Below are positions 42,831 to 51,637 of a stretch of DNA of 64,000 nucleotides, piece after piece (the first letter of the stretch is position 1; each line of letters starts with the position of its first letter). The translations under genes were made by a program, and so were the position numbers. Source of the DNA: an uncultured Acetatifactor sp. GTDB taxonomy: Bacteria > Bacillota > Clostridia > Lachnospirales > Lachnospiraceae. The notes under the pieces were generated by a model, which had not been told where the DNA came from, ran no database searches, and worked only from the letters and a program-made list of their open reading frames with translations. The DNA is taken from positions 1 to 64,000 of the forward strand of contig CAJUQT010000014.1 in assembly GCA_910588225.1 (NCBI GenBank), in the 5' to 3' direction.

Positions 42831-43745
42831 TTATCCCTTAACGGAACCGATCATCATACCCTGTACAAAATATTTCTGCACGAAAGGATAGACACAGATG
42901 ATGGGCGCCGCTGTCAACACCATACAGCAGGAGCGTACGTTTGCGGCAATCTGACTGGCTTCCTCGCTGGCCACACCGATTTCCTGGGTACCGGTTGCTC
43001 CCATAATAATCTGACGCAGATACAGTGCCACCGGCCATTTACTCTTCGTATCCAGATACAGGAACGGCCCCCACCAGTTATTCCAGATTCCCACGATATA
43101 GAACAGGAACATGGACGCCAGAACCGGTTTGGACAGAGGAATGATGATTTTGGCAAAAATTCCATAGGCATTCATTCCATCGATGGAAGCCGCTTCCTCC
43201 AGTTCTCCCGGAAGTCCCGCAAAGAAGGACTTCATAATCAGCACATTGTAGGTACTGATTGCCCCGGGGATAATGATGGCCCACAAAGTGTCACGCATAT
43301 GCAGGGCCTGTGCGATCAGTACGTAAGAAGGAATCATACCGCCTGCGAAGAACATGGTAAACACTACAAAAGGTGTAAAAAACTTATTTAACACCAGCCG
43401 CTGTTTGGACAAAGGATACGCCAGTATGGCAGAACCAAACAGAGAAATCAGTGTTCCCAGCACTGCATACACAATTGTATTCTTATAATAGATGAAGAAA
43501 TCCGGTTTACTCAGAATGACCTCATAAGTCTTCGTCGTAAACTCCACCGGATAAAAGCTGACCTCTCCGGCATAAATCGCTCTCTCTGAACTGAAAGACT
43601 GTGCCACCAGATAGATAAATGGATACAGGGTGAAGAACACCACTCCAAGCATAATCAGGGTATTGGCTACGATAAAAATTTTATATCCTGTAGACTTTCT
43701 TACTTTTACTCCGCTCATTGAGCTGGCTGATTCTTTCTTAGCCAT
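42831..43745 (-). CDS. Carbohydrate ABC transporter permease (LplC/YtcP type)
   Basis: This 304-residue permease has six predicted membrane segments and the EAA loop EEAASIDGMNAYGIFAKIIIPLSKP. The C-terminal FVQKYFVQGMMIGSVKG is typical of the LplC/YtcP group. It pairs with the LplB-like permease upstream and the lipoprotein downstream. No ATPase gene is present, so a shared MsmX-type ATPase elsewhere is expected. Confidence 0.92.
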   Translation of the reverse strand: MAKKESASSMSGVKVRKSTGYKIFIVANTLIMLGVVFFTLYPFIYLVAQSFSSERAIYAGEVSFYPVEFTTKTYEVILSKPDFFIYYKNTIVYAVLGTLISLFGSAILAYPLSKQRLVLNKFFTPFVVFTMFFAGGMIPSYVLIAQALHMRDTLWAIIIPGAISTYNVLIMKSFFAGLPGELEEAASIDGMNAYGIFAKIIIPLSKPVLASMFLFYIVGIWNNWWGPFLYLDTKSKWPVALYLRQIIMGATGTQEIGVASEEASQIAANVRSCCMVLTAAPIICVYPFVQKYFVQGMMIGSVKG

Positions 43746-43842
43746 CTTTTTTACCTCCTGTTTTCAGTTCCGCATCCGCCCGGCTGCCTCTGACATTTGA
43801 GAAGCTTTTCCGGACAGATGCTGTTTTCCACTTCCATATCTG

Positions 43843-44781
43843 CTACCACAGACTTGCCTCGGTCACTTTTCGGGAGACCAGGTTGGCGGTTACAACCAGA
43901 ATCAGACCTACCACGCCTTCAAAGAGCCCCACCGCCGTGGCATAGCTGAAATTACCGCCGCTGATACCCATTCTGTATACCAGTGTGGAAATAACATCTG
44001 CTGTTTCATAGGTAGAAGGTAAATATAACAGGATAATCTTCTCAAAATTGGAACCCATGATTCCGCCGATATCCAGAATCAGCAGAGTCACAATCGTGGG
44101 CATAATGCCGGGAATCGTTACATGGATTGCCTGCTTGAACCGATTGGCGCCGTCCACTTTGGCTGCTTCATACAGTTCCATATTGATACCCGTCATTGCC
44201 GCAAGGTACAGGATGGTTCCCCAGCCCAGCCCCTGCCAGATACCGGAAATGATATAAATAGGAGGGAACCAGGAAGCTTCCTGGATAAAAGAAATCTTCT
44301 CCCCGCCCAGGGATTCGATCATGGTGTTGATAGGGCCTGTCAGCGATACCACTTCCTTGATCATACCGGCTATGATAACCATGGAAATAAAGTGAGGCAG
44401 ATAGGAAACGGTCTGCACGAACTTCTTCCACTTCAGATTTCTGATTTCATTCAGTAAAAGCGCAAATGTCAGCGTAATCGGAAAACGGAAGATCAGATAA
44501 GTAATGCTCAGCGTCAGTGTATTGCGGAACGCATTCCAGAAGGAAGGATCCTTGAAGAACTGTTTGAAATACCTGAAACCCACCCATTTTTGACCAAAAA
44601 TGTTCGGTCCGCCGGAATACTTACGGAAAGCAATCACATTGCCGAACATAGGTATGTACTTGAAAATGATGTAGTACAACACCGGAATAATCAGAAAAGA
44701 ATACAGCATCCATTCCTTTTTCAAATGCTTTCCCAGATTCACCTTTCCCAGATGGTTTTTTTGTTGCTTTTGCTTTGCCAT
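43843..44781 (-). CDS. Carbohydrate ABC transporter permease (LplB type)
   Basis: This 312-residue permease has six predicted membrane segments and the EAA loop YEAAKVDGANRFKQAIHVTIP. The N-terminus (KEWMLYSFLIIPVLYYIIFKY, YIPMFGNVIAFRKY) is characteristic of LplB/YteP proteins that import oligosaccharides. It begins 24 bases after GH67 and shares its transcript. Confidence 0.92.
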   Translation of the reverse strand: MAKQKQQKNHLGKVNLGKHLKKEWMLYSFLIIPVLYYIIFKYIPMFGNVIAFRKYSGGPNIFGQKWVGFRYFKQFFKDPSFWNAFRNTLTLSITYLIFRFPITLTFALLLNEIRNLKWKKFVQTVSYLPHFISMVIIAGMIKEVVSLTGPINTMIESLGGEKISFIQEASWFPPIYIISGIWQGLGWGTILYLAAMTGINMELYEAAKVDGANRFKQAIHVTIPGIMPTIVTLLILDIGGIMGSNFEKIILLYLPSTYETADVISTLVYRMGISGGNFSYATAVGLFEGVVGLILVVTANLVSRKVTEASLW

Positions 44782-44805
44782 TTCATCACCGCTTTCTTTT
44801 TATTT

Positions 44806-46797
44806 TTAGTAAATCTCTCTTCCCTGTTCGTCCCCGATTCCCGTCTTCCGGAAGAAATAGGAATTGATCTGATCACGCCATTCCGCCGCATGCCATACCT
44901 GATGTTCCATTCTCTCCAGCACACGTGTGTAAATTTTCTCAGGCACTTTGTCTTCCAGAGACCGCCACAGTTCTTTCATCTTCTCCGCATCTGCAGCACC
45001 TTCGAAATGGGTGTCATAAATATGCTGCAGAACCGTTTTGCCGGAACGCAGTCTGTAGGTATATGGCACATGATGGAAAAACAGCTTCAATTCATCAGGG
45101 CAGCTGTCCAGGTCATTGTACAGAGAAGCATTGGGCTCGTTATACTGCATCGCATAGCCGGTCCCTCTGTCGCTTCTGTCCACACCCAGTCCTTCATGAT
45201 CCGCCCGGTGATAGGTTCCCCATCTGGAGTATTCATACCCATCCACGCTGGGCCCGTAATGAAAATTGGGGTTCACCATCCAGCCAATCCCCAGAGGCGC
45301 ATTGTACTTTTCGTATGCCGGCCAGGACATCATCAAAATTTTCAGAATTCTTTCTCTTACCTCACTGTCGTCGCCAAAGGTACAGACAATCCATTCTTCC
45401 GCGATTTCTTCCGCTGTCAGATCAGTCTGAAAGCTCAGCCTTCCGAATCCATACAGGTTTGCCGCCGCCATGTCATGCCCCGTCCAGTTGACATCATCTC
45501 CCGTATTAGCCACTGCCGCCATACCGCACAGCTTATTCCCCCAGGTCCTTCCGCTGACGATATCCGCCACCGTGTCTTCTGTCTCACTGCAATATGTCCG
45601 AAACGCCAGAATCTCTCTGAACATGGGAATCAGATAGCACACATGCCGCTGCTGTCCCGTGTACTCCTGCGCAATCTGTACTTCCAGAATCTGATTGGTC
45701 TCCTTCATGCCCCCGAACAGCGGATGTACCGGCTCCCGAACCTGGAAATCCATGGGGCCGTTCTTCACCTGCAGTATCACATTGTCAAGGAATCTGCCGT
45801 CCAGTGAAGCAAAGTTATCGTATCCGCTCCGGGCTCTGTCTGTCTTATAATCCCGCCAGTCCTGCTGACAGTTGTACACAAAACAGCGCCAGATAATGAT
45901 TCCCCCGTAGGGCTTCACAGCTTCCGCCAGCATATTCGCACCGTCCGCGTGATCCCGCCCATATGTAAACGGTCCGGGGCGCCCCTCCGAGTCCGCTTTC
46001 ACCAGAAAGCCCCCCAGATTCGGAATCCGGTTAAATACTTCCCCCATCTTTTCCTTCCACCACCCGCGGACTTTTTCATCCAGCGGATCGGCGGTGTCAA
46101 AGCCGCCCAGTTCCATAGGCGCCGCAAAATTCAGACTCAAGAAGAGACGGATTCCGTAATCTGCGAAAATCTTCGCCATTTCCGCCACTTTGGACGCATA
46201 GGGTTCTTCAATAAGCCGGGTAGCATTCCCCCTGACGTTCACATTATTGATCACCACCCCATTGATTCCCACCGAAGCCGCCAGTCTGGCATAAGCCACG
46301 GTTCTCTCGTTAATCAGGACTTCCTGATCACGGAAGAAAAAGGATTTCCCCGAATATCCCCGCTCAATGCTTCCGTCCATATTGTCCCAGTGATTCAGTA
46401 TCCTGAGCGGATTGGATGGATTCTCCCTGAGCTCCGCGCCCCTTAAGGTACGCCCTGTCTGCAGATATCGAATGCACGCGAAGCTTCCGTACAAAATTCC
46501 CCTGACTCCGCCGGCTGCAATCACCACAAGACCGTCCCTCTCACTGATGTGGTATCCTTCTTCGGAAAGTGCCTCTTCCGGGTCTGTTTTCAGCCAGATA
46601 CCCGTCGCACCCGGTTCCGGCATTCCCCTCTTCCGCTCTGTTTTCACATCCAGAATTTCCGCTGCCGCTCTTTCGATTTCCAGGAACGCCGTGTTCATCA
46701 CCGGTTCCTCGAATTCTCCATATACAGCCGCAAAATATTGTCTGTTCGTGTCATCCGTGCGCTTTCTGTAAGAAAGCCATGCCTGTTCAAAATCCAT
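44806..46797 (-). CDS. aguA: Alpha-glucuronidase, GH67
   Basis: GH67 enzymes remove (4-O-methyl)glucuronic acid from the non-reducing end of xylo-oligosaccharides. The 663-residue protein spans the N-terminal beta domain, the barrel and the C-terminal dimer domain. GFLVKADSEGRPGP holds the proposed acid Glu, and KNGPMDFQVREP holds the Asp/Glu pair. There is no signal peptide, so it is cytoplasmic. I chose the ATG at 46797, preceded by GGGAGGTG. It is the first gene of the GH67-LplB-LplC-binding protein-GH3 operon and divergent from an AraC regulator. Confidence 0.93.
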   Translation of the reverse strand: MDFEQAWLSYRKRTDDTNRQYFAAVYGEFEEPVMNTAFLEIERAAAEILDVKTERKRGMPEPGATGIWLKTDPEEALSEEGYHISERDGLVVIAAGGVRGILYGSFACIRYLQTGRTLRGAELRENPSNPLRILNHWDNMDGSIERGYSGKSFFFRDQEVLINERTVAYARLAASVGINGVVINNVNVRGNATRLIEEPYASKVAEMAKIFADYGIRLFLSLNFAAPMELGGFDTADPLDEKVRGWWKEKMGEVFNRIPNLGGFLVKADSEGRPGPFTYGRDHADGANMLAEAVKPYGGIIIWRCFVYNCQQDWRDYKTDRARSGYDNFASLDGRFLDNVILQVKNGPMDFQVREPVHPLFGGMKETNQILEVQIAQEYTGQQRHVCYLIPMFREILAFRTYCSETEDTVADIVSGRTWGNKLCGMAAVANTGDDVNWTGHDMAAANLYGFGRLSFQTDLTAEEIAEEWIVCTFGDDSEVRERILKILMMSWPAYEKYNAPLGIGWMVNPNFHYGPSVDGYEYSRWGTYHRADHEGLGVDRSDRGTGYAMQYNEPNASLYNDLDSCPDELKLFFHHVPYTYRLRSGKTVLQHIYDTHFEGAADAEKMKELWRSLEDKVPEKIYTRVLERMEHQVWHAAEWRDQINSYFFRKTGIGDEQGREIY

Positions 46798-47180
46798 TTC
46801 TTTCTCACCTCCCTGACTTTCTCCACATAAAGCCAAAGCTTTATTGGGTATTTTGTATATTAATTTTTTAAACTTAATTCAAATTATAAGCGTATTGTAT
46901 ACTTTTTTCCTATCAATTAATGCTGTGCTGTGCTCACATATTGCTACTTTTTATTTTCCTGTTTCACATTTTTTATATTTATGTTTACTTTTTCTTTTTA
47001 TCTGGTGTATACTTATTTATAGTTTATTTATAAAGAAGAAATTTTTTATTGTATTCTTTGTACTATGATTTCACTTTTTCCGGTAATAGCATGTAAACGG
47101 GCATTAAAAAACAGCAATTTCTGCATTGTGCAATAATTGCTGTTTATCAACACCAGATTATACTGAAAGGGAAAGGCGAC
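46798..47180. promoter_or_regulatory. Divergent aguA/AraC control region with repeated TGTATACTT motifs
   Basis: This 383-base AT-rich gap contains no gene. A minus-strand TATAAT (46883-46888) lies about 80 bases from the aguA ATG with no -35 box. TTGTATACTTTTTTCC (46895-46910) sits at the -35 place. Related motifs occur at TTGCTACTTTTT (46941), ATGTTTACTTTTT (46981) and GTGTATACTTATTT (47005). This fits activation by the adjacent AraC protein. Confidence 0.45.
47109..47145 (-). terminator. Perfect inverted repeat with minus-strand U-run, before the AraC gene
   Basis: AAACAGCAATT (47109-47119) and AATTGCTGTTT (47135-47145) pair perfectly around a 15-base loop that itself holds TGCA/TGCA. Read on the minus strand, TTTTTTAAT follows, as in an intrinsic terminator. 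It would stop antisense transcription coming from the AraC gene side, or serve as an operator. Confidence 0.5.
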
Positions 47181-48086
47181 ATGATAGAAGTTCTGAACGG
47201 CATTCAGGAAACCGTAGTCTACCGAAACCTCAAGGGCATCCGCCTCTATCACAACAGGGAAAACGAGAATTACCCGATACACTGGCATATGGCTATGGAA
47301 ATTATCATGCCCTACCGGGAAAAATACTCTGCAAAGGTGGGAGAAACCGACTTTACTCTGAATGTGGGAGACATCCTCCTCATTCCGCCCGGCGAGCTCC
47401 ACTCCCTCTCCGCCCCCCCAGGAAAGGGTGAACGTCTGATTGCCCTGCTGGATTTGTCCTCCGTCTTCCGCTCCAGTGATATGAGTTCTCTGTTCCACCT
47501 TCTTCATCCCTATATGCTGATCCGCAGCTCCGACGACCCTGAATTCTCCCGGTCATTGTGTGCCTGCCTTTCAGAAGTGGAGCGGGAATACTTCGGAAAT
47601 GAGCCTCTGGCGGAAGCATCTATCTATTCTCACCTGCTCCGCTTTTTCACACTGCTCGGCCGCAGAACATTAAACGCCACTGTCAAATTCCCGGATATCA
47701 TGCCGGGCAAACAGCACGAATATGCCGAAAAGTTTATGGCTATCTGTAATTATATCTGTGATCACTGCGCAGAAAACCTGACTGTGGAAGCACTGGCAGA
47801 AAAAACCGGCTTCAGCAAGTTTCACTTTTCAAGGTTATTCAAGCAGTTCACAGGCATGACCTGTTATAATTACCTTATGAATAAACGTATCTCCTGTGCG
47901 GAAAGGCTCCTTATTATGCCGGGCCTGTCCGTCACAGAAGCTGCCATGCAGTCAGGTTTCAACAGCCTGTCTACTTTTAACCGCATTTTCAAGTCTGTCA
48001 AGGGCTGTACCCCCAGTGAATACCGGCAGCTGAACAACCGCCGCTTTAAAACCCACTCTGACGCAGACCTCCATCCGCAGAAATGA
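47181..48086 (+). CDS. AraC family regulator, likely controlling the glucuronoxylan operon
   Basis: This 301-residue protein has an N-terminal cupin (about 20-100, IHWHMAMEIIMPY, VGDILLIPPGELHSL) and a C-terminal AraC double HTH (LTVEALAEKTGFSKFHFSRL, AAMQSGFNSLSTFNRIFK, CTPSEYRQL). AAGGGAAAGG precedes the ATG. It is divergent from aguA with repeated motifs between them, the normal layout of an AraC activator and its target operon. The effector is presumably a xylan fragment. Confidence 0.87.
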   Translation: MIEVLNGIQETVVYRNLKGIRLYHNRENENYPIHWHMAMEIIMPYREKYSAKVGETDFTLNVGDILLIPPGELHSLSAPPGKGERLIALLDLSSVFRSSDMSSLFHLLHPYMLIRSSDDPEFSRSLCACLSEVEREYFGNEPLAEASIYSHLLRFFTLLGRRTLNATVKFPDIMPGKQHEYAEKFMAICNYICDHCAENLTVEALAEKTGFSKFHFSRLFKQFTGMTCYNYLMNKRISCAERLLIMPGLSVTEAAMQSGFNSLSTFNRIFKSVKGCTPSEYRQLNNRRFKTHSDADLHPQK

Positions 48087-48136
48087 CCGCAGCGGCCTGC
48101 CTTTTCAGTCAAACCGCCGCGTATTATCCCTATTAT

Positions 48137-51100
48137 TTATTCTTCGAATCGAAACCATTGAAAATCAAACTGACTTCCCGGCAGGAATACGAATGTCACA
48201 TTTTGTATTCCTGTCACTTTTTCCAGTGTGAAATGAATTTCCTCCGCCTCTTCTCTGTGCGGAAACGTTACCAGCTGTTTGATTTCCCCTTCCGCATTCC
48301 CGAATCTTACATGGACAGCATTATTTTCAAGAGGCGTCCTCCCGCAAATGGTAATGCCTGAAATTCCCGATTCCCCGAAATCCATGTCATGGAATTCAAC
48401 GGTTACATTATTGCCAATTCCGTCAATTCCGCTGTCGGTCACGGTAAAGCTGTCCCCATATACATTGTCACACTCACAGGCTGACAGCATTTCAAATGCC
48501 CGGTTCTTTCTGATGAAAGAAAATCCCTTGATATGTACTTTCTGATTTAATACGAAACACAGGCTGGTAATACCTTTCAGCCGCTTGTTCAACTTCCAGG
48601 TCTCAGGCTGATAGGTATTCCAGCGGGAAGGTTTCTGATATACCACATCTGCCACCATTACGCTGCCTTTCTCTCCCGGCATTCCCTCCCAGATCTGAAT
48701 CGGATAGGCTTCACTGGTCAGGGCAAAAATCGGTACCGTAATCTCGTCCGCTCCAAAACTGCCAAAGTCAAGATTTCTATATCCCACCTGAGTCTCTCCG
48801 TCTCTGGCTGTGGCAACACCCTTTTCGTTTCCGTTTCCTACATCACCCTTGCTGTACTGATACTGTCCTCCGCAGACAAAACCGTAAGGATCCACATAGA
48901 CAGTGCCGATTCCGGTGACTGTAAAGTCAAGCTGAGAGATAATCTCCACATGATCCTGACCGCATTTTGACATACACCGCAGAAAGAAACTGCCGTCCCC
49001 CATGGCTGTTATCTTCGCGCAGTCTCCTTCCGTCTCCAGCTTAGCCAGATTGGAAGGGATTCCGGCATCGTCCACCAGTGCAAATATCAGCTCCCTGTCG
49101 GAAGCATTTGCCGGGCAGATACGCGCATGTACCTCTGCGGAAGGATGCGTTTCGTCCAGCTTTGTCCCTGTCTCGCAGATAAGCTCTATCTTGCGCACAA
49201 ATATGTTGTCCGCCGCATCCTGTACTGCCGTTCCCGTTTCAAATCCGTTTTCTGCCGAATCAGCGTCCTTCCCGGCGCCGTCATATCCGCGGTTTGGTTT
49301 ACATCCGGTTCCCATTCCGTACGCCACAAAGCTGATCCCTTCCTCCGGCTCACAGGCCTTCGCGTAAAATCTTTCCTCCGCTTCCGTCACACCCGGCGAC
49401 GACACAGAGAAAATGATCTCTCCCGCTTCCCTGACCGCCGCAATTACCGCCAGCAGTTTCCCGCTGAAAAGTCTTCTGCTGTCACCTTTATACTCATCAC
49501 GATCCGTGCTGTCCCCATTGTCCAGCCCTACCAGCCGTCCAGCGCCTTCCACCCTGACTTTCACGCGATTATTAGCATTTTCCACCGGATATCCCTGGGC
49601 ATCTCTGGCCGTAATTTCCACGAAAATGAGATCTTCTCCATCCGCCAGCACTTCTCTTTTGTCCGGCTTCAGGCACAGCTGCGCCGCCTCTCCAAAAGAA
49701 TGCCTCGCCTGCCTGGCTGTCACGGCTCCCTTTTCGTCGTAAGCCACCGCCTCAATCTCCCCCGCTTCATAGGGAATAATCCAGTTTCCCGTCAGCTGCC
49801 TGCCGTTTCTGTGATCAATCCGGTATCTGCCCTGACTCTTTCCATTTACAAACAATTCCACTTCCGGTGCATTAGAACAGACTCTCACATCCACACTCTG
49901 CCCCTCGTTGAAATCCCAATAAGGAAATATATGTACCATGGGCGCCTTTTCCGCATCCGTCCATTCCGCCTGATAGATATAGTAGGAATCCTTCGGGAAA
50001 CCTGCCGTATCAATCTGCCCGAAATAGGAGTTCTTCGTATGATATGGGGTGGGCTCTCCGATATAGTCGAATCCGCTCCACAGGAACTGCCCGCAGGAGA
50101 AATCACAGTCCCGCTCTGCCAGAATACAGCTTTCCGAGGACTTGGCCCCCCAGCTGGTGGTAGAATTCCCCAGGGCGGAGCACTGCAGATCCTCCTCTGC
50201 CAGCACCGACTGCCTGTAGGGAAAATGATAAATTCCTCTGCTCTGTACAGTGGACGAGGTTTCGCTGCCGTAGATAATCCAGTCCGGATGCTCCCTGTGA
50301 TGAGCCTCATAATATTTTTCCGAATAATTATAGCCTGCTGCCTCCACAATGTCTGCACATTTCCGCGCATTTTCCCAGGGCATATAATTAGAACCTATCG
50401 TTACCGGCGCATGGTTTTTCGGGTCATGCTTTTTCACCTCCGCAAGCAGCTCCCGCGCAATCCGCTGTCCGCTGTCATCCGCGTGTGTATCATAAATCTC
50501 GTTCCCTATACTCCACATAATCAGGCTGGGGTGATTTCTGTCACGCCGCACCCAGCTCTCCACATCCCTCGGATACCATTCCCTGAAAAAGCGGGCATAA
50601 TCATAGGTAGTCTTCGCACGTTCCCACATGTCAAAGGCTTCCGAAATCATCAGCACACCCATCTCATCCGCCAGTTCCATCACCGCGGAGGCAGGCATAT
50701 TGTGCGTCAGCCGGACCGCATTGACTCCCATTTCTTTCAGTATCTTCAGCTTACGGCGCATGGCTGTCCTGTTAAACGCAGCCCCCAGACACCCCAGATC
50801 ATGGTGTTCACAGACGCCGTTCAGCTTCAGATGCCTTCCGTTTAAGGAAAATCCGCTATCCGGACAGAATGCTGTTTCGCGGAACCCCAGAGATACTTCC
50901 TCTTCCTGGACTTTGCCGTTCTCTGTGAAAAGCGCTGTCCGCAGCCTGTAAAGTACCGGGTTTTCCACATCCCACAGAACCGGATTGCCCACCGACGCCG
51001 TAGTCGTATGAAGAATTACGTCCTTTTGCGGCAGAAGCGTTTCCTCATTGTTCCACACAATCCTTCCCTCTGCGTCACACAGAGTGTATACCAGTCGAGC

Positions 51101-51637
51101 TCTGCTTTTACATATGATTTCCGTATCCGTCTCCAGCCACCAGTTTCCGTTTTTCAGCTTTTTTGTCGTCACATAGATACCGTTCCGGGGAATATGTGTC
51201 TCCTGCACTCTCCGGAGCCTCACATCCCGGTAAATCCCGGCTCCGCTGTACCAGCGGCTGTTGGGTGACTGATATCGCACACTCACCCAGACCTCATTTT
51301 CGCCGTCCTGCAGATAAGGTGTCATCTCCACTTCAAAAGCCGAATAGCCATACTTCCATTCTCCAGCTTCTTTTCCGTTTACATACACACGGCAGTCCAT
51401 ATAGACACCGTCAAAGCAGAGGCTCACCAGCTCTCCCTGTGTCCGCTGCCATTCGAAAATCTTCCGATACCATCCGGTACCGCTCTCATACAGATTCTGC
51501 ACCTGCCCAATCAGCCAGTCATGTGGAATGCCTACCGGCGCAAATTCATTTTCTCTGTGTCTCATTTCTTCCAGTGTGGTATCCAGCTTCTGTCTGGAAA
51601 ATTCCCACCCGTCATTAAAAAGCACCTCTGTCTTCAA
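48137..51637 (-). CDS. Glycoside hydrolase family 2 (beta-galactosidase-like) with C-terminal accessory domains
   Basis: This 1166-residue enzyme has the GH2 sugar-binding and Ig-like domains (about 1-270), a TIM barrel (about 270-590) with the acid/base Glu in LIMWSIGNEIYD and nucleophile Glu in IIYGSETSS, then a DUF4982-like domain (MVHIFPYWDFNEGQSVDVRV). Further Ig-like segments follow, and a C-terminal end (EIHFTLEKVTGIQNVTFVF, DFQWFRFEE) resembling family 6 carbohydrate-binding modules. No signal peptide is visible. The TTG start overlaps the esterase stop codon as TTGA, with GGAGG upstream. Substrate may be galactosides or other beta-glycosides. Confidence 0.85.
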   Translation of the reverse strand: MKTEVLFNDGWEFSRQKLDTTLEEMRHRENEFAPVGIPHDWLIGQVQNLYESGTGWYRKIFEWQRTQGELVSLCFDGVYMDCRVYVNGKEAGEWKYGYSAFEVEMTPYLQDGENEVWVSVRYQSPNSRWYSGAGIYRDVRLRRVQETHIPRNGIYVTTKKLKNGNWWLETDTEIICKSRARLVYTLCDAEGRIVWNNEETLLPQKDVILHTTTASVGNPVLWDVENPVLYRLRTALFTENGKVQEEEVSLGFRETAFCPDSGFSLNGRHLKLNGVCEHHDLGCLGAAFNRTAMRRKLKILKEMGVNAVRLTHNMPASAVMELADEMGVLMISEAFDMWERAKTTYDYARFFREWYPRDVESWVRRDRNHPSLIMWSIGNEIYDTHADDSGQRIARELLAEVKKHDPKNHAPVTIGSNYMPWENARKCADIVEAAGYNYSEKYYEAHHREHPDWIIYGSETSSTVQSRGIYHFPYRQSVLAEEDLQCSALGNSTTSWGAKSSESCILAERDCDFSCGQFLWSGFDYIGEPTPYHTKNSYFGQIDTAGFPKDSYYIYQAEWTDAEKAPMVHIFPYWDFNEGQSVDVRVCSNAPEVELFVNGKSQGRYRIDHRNGRQLTGNWIIPYEAGEIEAVAYDEKGAVTARQARHSFGEAAQLCLKPDKREVLADGEDLIFVEITARDAQGYPVENANNRVKVRVEGAGRLVGLDNGDSTDRDEYKGDSRRLFSGKLLAVIAAVREAGEIIFSVSSPGVTEAEERFYAKACEPEEGISFVAYGMGTGCKPNRGYDGAGKDADSAENGFETGTAVQDAADNIFVRKIELICETGTKLDETHPSAEVHARICPANASDRELIFALVDDAGIPSNLAKLETEGDCAKITAMGDGSFFLRCMSKCGQDHVEIISQLDFTVTGIGTVYVDPYGFVCGGQYQYSKGDVGNGNEKGVATARDGETQVGYRNLDFGSFGADEITVPIFALTSEAYPIQIWEGMPGEKGSVMVADVVYQKPSRWNTYQPETWKLNKRLKGITSLCFVLNQKVHIKGFSFIRKNRAFEMLSACECDNVYGDSFTVTDSGIDGIGNNVTVEFHDMDFGESGISGITICGRTPLENNAVHVRFGNAEGEIKQLVTFPHREEAEEIHFTLEKVTGIQNVTFVFLPGSQFDFQWFRFEE

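Noticed and set aside
47041..47180. Riboswitch before the AraC gene
   Set aside because: The strong inverted repeat has its U-run on the minus strand and no aptamer-like conserved core, so it is a terminator or operator candidate instead.
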